NCBI GenBank assembly: GCA_934045075.1
Contig: OW203726.1
Coordinates: 5,465,535-5,529,534 of the forward strand
Direction of reading: 5' to 3'
Origin: Yponomeuta sedellus
Taxonomy: Eukaryota > Arthropoda > Insecta > Lepidoptera > Yponomeutidae
Length of the DNA: 64,000 nucleotides
Positions 61,701-64,000 of the stretch are shown piece after piece. The notes under the pieces are model-generated. The model worked only from the letters and a program-made list of their open reading frames with translations. It searched no databases and was not told where the DNA came from. Position numbers and translations under genes: made by a program. Every line of letters begins with the position of its first letter. Positions within the stretch are counted from its first letter, which is position 1.

Positions 61701-62966
61701 ACTTAACCCGTCATTAGTGTACATACGTCTGTACACTAAGCAAACCGGCCGCGCGCAATCCCCCAAGCGCTTAGTGTACAGACGCATGTACACTATGCAA
61801 TACGCTCAGATTGGACTCTTTTTATCTATGCTCTGTGCATTCTCTATGGAAAATATCTGTTGTTTTATTGGCCAATGGTTAGTAAGGATTACTTTTGCCA
61901 ACCAATCAAATGACGTGACGTGGAAAAAAATTGAATTATCATCGAAACCACATGAGCTTGCTAGGTCAGACGCCATTTTGAGTTTTCGTCGTGAGTTGCT
62001 CCGCTCGCTAAAGTTTTATAAGTTATTTCGAGAAGGCAACGCTGCGTATTTGTTTATGTGTTATATATCAAATTACTGGGAAGAGTGTGTAGATTATGTT
62101 TCAAATAATAGTTTCGTTGTATTTGATGGAAAATATAGTGAAAATAGCCTCGAACTTTTAGCCCGGATCATGCCGCTTGTATGGGTGGTCTGTGTCATTT
62201 TACCTCTTCCTGTTAATTATTCATTTATAGCTTTATTTTGGTGAATTAGAGTACGAAAATTGTGTAAACAGTTATAGATAATATGCAGATCATATTGTAA
62301 GTGTTAGTTCAGTGCTAGTGAATGAGTAATTAGTGAAAATAGTGAGACAAAGTTCAAAGTAGTGTCAAAATGGCGTGGATAGTGAAATTCATCTCGTCAT
62401 TTGAAAATCATGTAAGTTTATTCATAATTTTATTAGCTCTACAAGTATAATAATCGGATAGGGAATTTTATGCAGATTGTAGTGATATATAACACTTATA
62501 GAATAAATACGTAGTACTTTCTCTAATTTGAGAAATGCGGAACTGTGTCCACAAAACATTTGCAAAAAATGGCGGTGCGAAATGACCCTGCACTATGCGG
62601 TACCTTTGAACTTTCTTTTGTCCGAGCGCATCGGGCACCAGAAGGGTTAAATACGATTATACAGGGTATAATTTCATACTTTTATTTAAATTTAGTATGT
62701 GTCGCTTGATCCGCATTTAAAAGGGATAATCTCCATGCATTGTGACCGATATCTACAAGCTGTTACTAACTGCTGCTCGATTGCAAAATGGAGCTTTCGT
62801 TAGATACAAGTGTCTCGTGGTATTTAAGTACACCAATATTGTCACCTTCGATAGACCAACCTGCTGTCAGCAATGGCGCCTTGCTACCAGCGACTGACGG
62901 ACGAGGAGAGGAAGCGGAATACGCCTGGACCCATGATGGTCTACCACTGGACGCCGGAGAATCAAG
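36554..62966 (+). CDS. XRN1: XRN1 (pacman) 5'-3' exoribonuclease, first 13 exons; C-terminus off the right edge
   Basis: Exons: 36554-36628, 37019-37245, 39005-39057, 40693-40853, 42777-42941, 43707-43989, 45160-45320, 52813-52917, 54863-54917, 56185-56266, 57953-58145, 60815-60988, 62855-62966. Together they encode 615 codons plus one base; the full protein is usually about 1600 residues. It degrades decapped 5'-monophosphate mRNA from the 5' end, in the cytoplasm and P bodies. Start [15 protein letters not shown] is the canonical N-terminus. Catalytic acidic residues are all present: D35, D86, E176, E178, D206, D208 and D291 (VGNDFIP). H41 and the 5'-phosphate pocket (K93, Q97, R100, R101 in [10 protein letters not shown]) are kept. 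Exons 8-10 are the acidic, poorly conserved linker. Exon 11 holds the YYYYRG...WYYPHHYAP segment and exon 12 the [14 protein letters not shown] segment. The donor after exon 12 (GAG|GTTCGT) is weak. Introns are up to 7.5 kb and full of transposons. Exon 13 is followed by degenerate copies of itself. Confidence 0.93.
37740..38130 (-). mobile_element. LINE tail and truncated CCGGCCAAG-type repeat in XRN1 intron 2
   Basis: About 37,740-37,840 has GACATAGGCCTCCCC, an RTE-like 3' word. About 37,845-38,125 in minus orientation carries CTCGCGCACCGAGGGTTCC, the start of the repeat nested at 32,967-33,480, here diverged and truncated. Confidence 0.5.
38184..38454 (+). mobile_element. LTR of a retrotransposon with adjacent primer-binding site, copy 1
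   Basis: Starts TGTAACGGTGCAAACCTC and ends near ACGTTCCA. One base later, at 38,456-38,473, comes TGGCGCCCAACGTGGGGC, which has the form of a tRNA-Lys-type primer-binding site. A second LTR of almost equal length (273 bp) with the same start and many shared words (CTATC..TTTCAAATATTT, GATTTCCCTCATTTT) is at 43,382-43,654. No internal gag or pol was seen. Confidence 0.7.
38421..38580. repeat. Perfect 47-bp inverted duplication across an LTR/PBS junction
   Basis: 38,421-38,467 and 38,534-38,580 are exact reverse complements, separated by 66 nt. Each arm covers the last bases of the LTR and the first 12 bases of the PBS (TGGCGCCCAACG). Confidence 0.85.
39425..39660 (+). repeat. Family G fragment and LINE 3' tail in XRN1 intron 3
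   Basis: CTTAATGATTCGCGATACTC and TTAAACGGGTC match family G. It is followed by a LINE end with GGCGCTCATTAGGGGAGGGC, CAGCAGTGGACTAG and TGACGACGATTG. Confidence 0.5.
39757..40017 (-). mobile_element. Candidate solo LTR in XRN1 intron 3
   Basis: On the minus strand it begins TGTAGGGACTTGGAACGC and ends ATTTATTTGTGATCAACA, so it has TG...CA ends and the size of an LTR (261 bp). No target-site duplication is visible and no second copy is in the window. Confidence 0.35.
40385..40560 (+). mobile_element. Family B tRNA-headed retroposon
   Basis: The tRNA-like core at 40,450-40,521 has D arm GCTC/..., an anticodon arm CTGGC-ATGGTTA-GCCAG and a B box GGGTTCGAGTCCC. It is preceded by CTGTACGTAATACAGAG and followed by TTTTAGCCTCTAAGTAGG. 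This core has a T at the position before the putative anticodon, unlike the other copies. Confidence 0.7.
41630..41862 (-). mobile_element. tRNA-derived SINE, family A
   Basis: Minus-strand full copy of the element at 5024-5274. Head ends near CACTGAGGCCGTC, the B box is in CCGGGGATTGAACCCGAG, and the tail has TATTACACAGATCTCGTTAG. XRN1 intron 4. Confidence 0.8.
42043..42175 (+). repeat. Dispersed repeat family D, 3' part
   Basis: ACTAGCGGTAGTCACGGGAC through GATTGATTCCAATCATTC to CCACGAACGCTTCC, in XRN1 intron 4. Confidence 0.65.
42221..42698 (+). mobile_element. Solo LTR with heat-shock elements and complete core promoter
   Basis: 478 bp with TG...CA ends (TGTTGCGGTC / CCCGTAACA) and a 4-bp target duplication CTAT (42,217-42,220 and 42,699-42,702). 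The size and duplication length fit a Gypsy-type LTR. It holds HSE-like repeats, a TATA box, an initiator and an AATAAA (42,636-42,641). It is in sense orientation in XRN1 intron 4, ending 78 bp before exon 5. No internal retrotransposon genes remain. Confidence 0.85.
42418..42478 (+). promoter_or_regulatory. HSE, TATA box and initiator inside the solo LTR
   Basis: GAATGTTCGAGAA at 42,418-42,430 is a perfect three-unit heat-shock element (nGAAnnTTCnnGAAn). TATAAATA lies at 42,445-42,452, and TCAGTT at 42,473-42,478 matches the arthropod initiator, with its A 30 nt after the start of the TATA box. A looser HSE-like cluster (GAA at 42,248, TTC at 42,258, GAA at 42,263) lies upstream. Confidence 0.75.
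42975..43381 (+). mobile_element. SINE family C interrupted by a TAACTAC/GTAGTTA-rich insert
   Basis: CTGCCTCGTTGGTCTAG (42,977-42,993) and GGTACCAAGACAGAAGTAG plus GGTTCGATTACCAGG (43,343-43,381) are the two halves of a family C head. Between them, about 43,018-43,328, is a stretch made of GTAGTTA and TAACTAC words in both orientations. The LTR at 43,382 starts right after the B box. Confidence 0.55.
43382..43654 (+). mobile_element. Retrotransposon LTR, copy 2
   Basis: 273 bp with TGTAACGGTGCAAACCTC start and TTTTACAACA end. It is the same family as 38,184-38,454. It contains AATAAATAAAACAG (polyadenylation region). Its 3' end lies 52 bp before XRN1 exon 6, in sense orientation. Confidence 0.65.
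44700..45045 (+). mobile_element. Helitron/Lep1-like non-autonomous element
   Basis: It begins ATCTATATAAATAAAATTC and contains GGTGAAATTTTGCACAGAG and CGACCCCTAAGGGGGCGAAA. It ends with GTCGCGGGCAAAAGCTAGTT, a CTAG-type end preceded by a GC-rich stretch. This is typical of the commonest lepidopteran non-autonomous Helitron-like repeats. A minus-strand end of the same kind is at about 46,908-46,940 (AACTAGCTTCAACCCGCTGC). Confidence 0.55.
45374..48140 (-). mobile_element. tRNA-derived SINE F, split by a 2.38-kb transposon
   Basis: The SINE body and B box (GGTTCGATCCCGAGTGCGGG on the minus strand) lie at 45,374-45,728. Its A-box side (GGTGGTAGCTCAGTGGGTAA) is at 48,106-48,140. Rejoining them gives a continuous tRNA-like head, so the insertion at 45,729-48,105 went between the A and B boxes. 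Confidence 0.75.
45729..48105. mobile_element. 2377-bp non-coding DNA transposon with 10-bp target duplication
   Basis: The ends CACAGAACATAAAAAAAGAG and a right end that reads CACAACATAAAAAAAGAG on the minus strand form inverted repeats differing by a 2-nt gap. TGGTTTTACC is duplicated at 45,719-45,728 and 48,106-48,115. A 9-11 bp duplication is typical of Mutator-like elements, but no transposase was found. Inside are nested inverted repeats, e.g. a 21-bp pair AAAGTAGTAATGTATGAGCT at about 47,423 and 47,484, and AATACAGTTGC / GCAACTGTATT at about 46,361 and 46,810. Confidence 0.75.
48420..48637 (-). mobile_element. tRNA-derived SINE, family H
   Basis: Minus-strand head GACCTCTGTGGCGCAGCGGT with D-arm GCGC/GCGC and a T arm around CCGGGGTTCGAACCCCGG. 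The A-box word is close to SINE A. The body contains CCACATCCAACACCTGTG on the plus strand. Confidence 0.65.
48638..49148. mobile_element. MITE-like element with inverted ends
   Basis: AAGGGAGGCCAATGAGGCGA at about 48,641 is inverted at TCGTCTCATTGGCTTTCCTT (about 49,126-49,148), and the match continues through AAAGAATGTAAACAAA. It encloses the perfect hairpin at 48,867-48,924. Confidence 0.6.
48867..48924. repeat. Perfect 25-bp stem, 8-nt loop hairpin
   Basis: 48,867-48,891 and 48,900-48,924 are exact reverse complements (starting CCTCGTATCACTTCGAACGC) around the loop AAACAGGA. XRN1 intron 7. Confidence 0.85.
49148..49345. repeat. Repeat shared with 10,225-10,430
   Basis: Starts AGTTTTTCAATAGAAT, which is the outer end of the foldback at 9777-10,242, and continues with GTATAACCCGCGCAAATTAA and GAGGCGCCGAGTT. 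Only one end of the foldback structure is present here. Confidence 0.65.
49417..49615 (-). mobile_element. Family B tRNA-headed retroposon with 12-bp target duplication
   Basis: TCTATTAAACAA is duplicated at 49,405-49,416 and 49,616-49,627. The tRNA-like core, with GCGGGTTCGAATCCCGG on the minus strand, lies between an AAAAACCTATTTAGAGGC arm and the AGAGGTTCGAAATTTCACTG block. Confidence 0.8.
50990..52240 (-). mobile_element. 5'-truncated R1/I-group LINE insertion, 13-bp target duplication
   Basis: AGCTGTAAGGGTT is duplicated exactly at 50,977-50,989 and 52,241-52,253. The inserted 1251 bp is minus-oriented with a poly(A) tail (poly T at 50,987-50,996 on the plus strand). It holds the end of ORF2, then a long 3' UTR with purine/pyrimidine-rich stretches around 51,290-51,355. 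The exact duplication and open coding end suggest a recent insertion. XRN1 intron 7. Confidence 0.88.
51660..52240 (-). pseudogene. LINE ORF2 C-terminus: end of RNase H domain plus Cys-His motif
   Basis: From the truncation point the frame is open with no stop until 51,660. It begins [20 protein letters not shown], the last RNase H motif of R1/I-type LINEs, followed by [17 protein letters not shown]. Later comes [21 protein letters not shown], the C-x-C...H-x4-C motif that follows RNase H in these elements. The reverse transcriptase and endonuclease domains are missing because of 5' truncation. Confidence 0.8.
53857..53967. mobile_element. Short MITE, uninterrupted relative of 32,901-33,526
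   Basis: About 110 bp with inverted halves CATTAACAATCTGTTATTCT...CTACTGTTAACAGC and TTTAACAGTAGATTAACGGG...GTCAGTGTACC. A GCACTTTGGCCAACTGACAG centre matches the sequence beside the insertion point in the 32.9-kb copy. XRN1 intron 8. Confidence 0.6.
54103..54328 (-). mobile_element. Family B tRNA-headed retroposon with 13-bp target duplication
   Basis: AAGTAGTAATTTT is duplicated at 54,090-54,102 and 54,329-54,341. Reading the minus strand: an arm with CACTAACCC and AAAAACCTATTT, a CGTAATACAGAGAATG block, the tRNA-like core (D arm GCTC/GAGC, anticodon arm CTGGC-ACGGATA-GCCAG, B box GGGTTCGAGTCCC) and a closing TTTTTAGCCTCTAAATAGG arm. The core has C where tRNAs have U33 and a mismatched acceptor end, so it is not a working tRNA. 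Confidence 0.82.
55030..55490 (+). repeat. About 231-bp tandem duplication in a LINE 3' region
   Basis: The block starting GCTTGGGTGTCTTTGTGGCG (55,032 and 55,263) repeats through GTGGTCGGACGATATGGTTG and GGATGGCAAGGGTCCGT. Only the second copy continues into CCCAACAGTGGAGCTGCGGT and a GATAATGAGGAACGATGATG LINE end. XRN1 intron 9. Confidence 0.75.
56772..57340. repeat. 27-bp minisatellite with 54-bp higher-order unit
   Basis: About 21 units of the form AACATAACCACTTTCTGACT + CCCCTCC. In the middle of the array units alternate between an ACATAACC/TTTCTG version and an ATTCAACC/TTTATG version, giving a 54-bp dimer. As 27 is a multiple of three, the minus strand is open over about 100 codons with a 9-residue repeat (EGSQKVVML / EGSHKVVEL); this is a by-product, not a called gene. 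XRN1 intron 10. Confidence 0.85.
58418..58651 (+). repeat. Dispersed repeat family D, 5' two thirds
   Basis: From ATATCAACCCTTTTATGTCC through GGGGGCCAAGTCCGGGTTTG to AGCGCTCGGAAAAAT. XRN1 intron 11. Confidence 0.65.
58727..58757. repeat. (TC)n microsatellite
   Basis: An uninterrupted TC run of about 15 units in XRN1 intron 11. Confidence 0.9.
58884..59975 (+). mobile_element. Tandem four-mer of the family B tRNA-headed foldback retroposon
   Basis: Four tRNA-like cores start at 58,951, 59,259, 59,567 and 59,875, exactly 308 bp apart, and the repeat units look identical by eye. The first core sits between perfect 68-bp inverted arms (58,881-58,948 and 59,034-59,101). ATTATAAAAGAT flanks the whole array (58,872-58,883 and 59,976-59,987), so it behaves as a single insertion. 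Each core has A and B boxes (GGCTCAATTGGTAGAGCG; GGGTTCGAATCCC) but a C at tRNA position 33. XRN1 intron 11, sense orientation. Confidence 0.85.
60069..60122. repeat. Imperfect 18-bp inverted repeat
   Basis: CGTTTCTGAGAGACTGGA and TCCAGTGTCTCAGAAACG pair with one mismatch around a short spacer. The surrounding 60.0-60.8 kb holds no recognised gene apart from the next XRN1 exon. Confidence 0.6.
61267..61489. mobile_element. hAT-type MITE
   Basis: Ends CAGTGGTTCTTAAC and GTCAAGAACCACTG are the typical hAT terminal inverted repeat. Flanking 8-mers ATCTAGAG (61,259-61,266) and AGCTAGGG (61,490-61,497) match at 6 of 8 positions, as for an aged 8-bp hAT duplication. 223 bp, non-coding, XRN1 intron 12. 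Confidence 0.8.
61716..61794. repeat. Nested palindromes AGTGTACA...TGTACACT
   Basis: A 26-bp inverted pair, 61,716-61,741 and 61,769-61,794 with one mismatch. Each arm is itself a near-palindrome (AGTGTACA-TACGTC-TGTACACT), separated by a GC-rich 27-nt spacer (CCGGCCGCGCGC). Confidence 0.85.
61717..62244 (+). other. 175-codon open frame of unknown nature in XRN1 intron 12
   Basis: The frame is open from within the palindromes to a TGA at 62,242. The predicted product has hydrophobic stretches near the start ([12 protein letters not shown]) and end ([17 protein letters not shown]), and a middle with [13 protein letters not shown] and [13 protein letters not shown] recognise no domain. A CCAAT word (GGCCAATGG) lies inside it. 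About 125 bp downstream, ATGGCGTGGATAGTG (62,370) opens 14 codons ending at a GTAAGT donor (62,412), which could be a first exon. It may be the 5' end of a transposon or a chance frame. Confidence 0.25.
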
Positions 62967-62979
62967 GTGAGCTCCCATG

Positions 62980-63690
62980 AAGTTTGCAAATGCCTCTGCT
63001 ATTTACTGTGGTATTTTTATTAAAAAACCTATTTAGAGGCTAAAAATTCCACCCATGCTGGGATTCGAACCCGCGACCTCTGGCGATCCGTGCCAGCGCT
63101 CTTTCCAACTGAGCTAATGGGCGACTCACCGGCATCAGTGAAATTTCAAACCTCTTTACACTATTCTCTGTATTACGTTTTTAGCCTCTAAATAGGTTTT
63201 TTAAAAATTGTCCTTAACACGGGTTAGTGTATTAAAAATTAAAAATAGTATATTTACTATGGTGCCATGGTACCAGGAGTTGACTGATGAGGGGGAGGAA
63301 AACGACCCACATGATGGTCTACCGCTAACCGCCGGAGTGTCAAGGTAAGCTCCCTTTGTCAAACGACCCTGCTGTCTACAATAGTGCCATGTTACCAGCG
63401 GGTCACTGCTGAGGAAAGATATGTACAGACATACTATGATCCACCACTCACCACTTACTCGTTCACACCACACCACAACAAAGCCAGCTCCCGTTGTCAA
63501 ACGATGGGTCGTTTGACAACGGCTTTCCGTAGGTCACATGATACCAGCGCTCACTGATAAGGAAAGGAAGCCACACACACAATGGTCTACTACTGGACTA
63601 GGGAGAGTCAAGACGAGCTCCCTAAGTCGTCAAACTTATCTGCTGTCGGCAGTGGTGCCACGTTACCAGACTAAACGATGTTTAAATGAA
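62980..63690 (+). pseudogene. Tandem degenerate copies of XRN1 exon 13
   Basis: Four further copies of the exon 13 region follow the real exon. The landmark TACCAG, at 62,885 in the exon, recurs at 63,271, 63,393, 63,542 and 63,664. Once the SINE is removed the spacing is about 135, 122, 149 and 122 bp. Shared landmarks are CTGCTGTC at the start, LTDE/VTAEE/LTDKERK codons, CATGATGGTCTACC, and an AGCTCCC plus GTCAAACGA segment after the exon border. The copies carry indels, stops and lost splice sites, so they are pseudo-exons. Confidence 0.8.
63013..63250 (-). mobile_element. Family B retroposon inserted into an XRN1 pseudo-exon
   Basis: TATTTACTGTGGT (63,000-63,012) and TATTTACTATGGT (63,251-63,263) are the 13-bp target duplication. 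Inside, minus-oriented, are the tRNA-like core with B box GGGTTCGAATCCC and inverted GCCTCTAAATAGGTTTTT arms at both ends. Confidence 0.82.
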
Positions 63691-64000
63691 CGCTGCTTCT
63701 CGCCGTATAAACTTTATAATGATGTGCCAGAAATATTCGTTCGTTTCGGAGTTAATATTATGTCAAAGTATAAATATTATGATAAATATCGTAGATATAT
63801 ACCACGCATATATATTCTAACACTGCAGTTATTCGAGAGCTTCGCAGATTGTGTAACTTCATTACCGCTAAAGCACATTAGCCATAGCGCCCCTATCTTC
63901 ACCCTATCCTGGACTGTCGCGCCATGCAGATGGCCATCTTCCGGCAAGAGCTAATATTACGGATATACGACTTAAAATTCTGCCCCAATTATTATACCAG
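63691..64000. other. Right edge, no exon recognised
   Basis: AT-rich sequence after the last XRN1 exon copy. The next true XRN1 exon is not reached. Confidence 0.4.

Noticed and set aside
63538..63954. 138-codon plus-strand frame near the right edge
   Set aside because: It starts inside a degenerate XRN1 exon copy (LTDKERK) and runs on by chance into unrelated AT-rich DNA.

Overview
The window is nuclear DNA from an insect, almost certainly a moth or butterfly (Lepidoptera). It is AT-rich, its genes are split by introns of 0.1-7.5 kb with GT-AG borders, and the introns are packed with tRNA-headed SINEs, RTE-type LINE tails, Helitron/Lep1-like pieces, MITEs and LTR fragments of the kinds that litter lepidopteran genomes. 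There is no bacterial or viral gene set and no CRISPR array.

Layout. 1-17.6 kb has no convincing complete gene; it holds repeats, a possible signal-peptide exon on the minus strand at 782-867 and a possible 5' UTR exon at about 15.76-15.89 kb. 17,636-30,817 (+) is a complete 12-exon half-size ABC transporter of the ABCG5/ABCG8 (sterolin) type, 662 residues, with a strongly degenerate ATP site. Its seventh intron carries a full-length IS630-Tc1-mariner element with DD82E spacing (26,944-28,622). 31,786-34,968 (-) is NF-YB, the histone-fold subunit of the CCAAT-binding factor, convergent with the transporter. 36,554 to beyond 62,966 (+) is the 5' 13 exons (615 codons) of XRN1/pacman, the cytoplasmic 5'-3' exoribonuclease. 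All seven catalytic acidic residues are present and the C-terminal part lies off the right edge. NF-YB and XRN1 start divergently, about 1.6 kb apart, with a decayed RTE LINE between them.

The three genes have unrelated housekeeping roles (sterol/lipid transport, CCAAT-box transcription, mRNA decay) and there is no sign that they form a functional cluster. The unusual material is in the non-coding DNA. (1) Four degenerate tandem copies of an XRN1 catalytic-domain exon lie just downstream of the real exon, one of them split by a SINE. (2) A tRNA-headed foldback retroposon family has 12-13 bp target duplications; one locus is an apparently identical 308-bp tandem four-mer flanked by 68-bp perfect inverted arms. 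(3) A solo LTR with heat-shock elements, TATA box and initiator sits 78 bp upstream of XRN1 exon 5 in sense orientation. (4) A 31-bp-TIR element is built around a repeated GCACTTGTC word and a perfect 34-bp palindrome.

Gene models were assembled by eye from splice sites and reading phase; family names come from recognised motifs, not from database searches.
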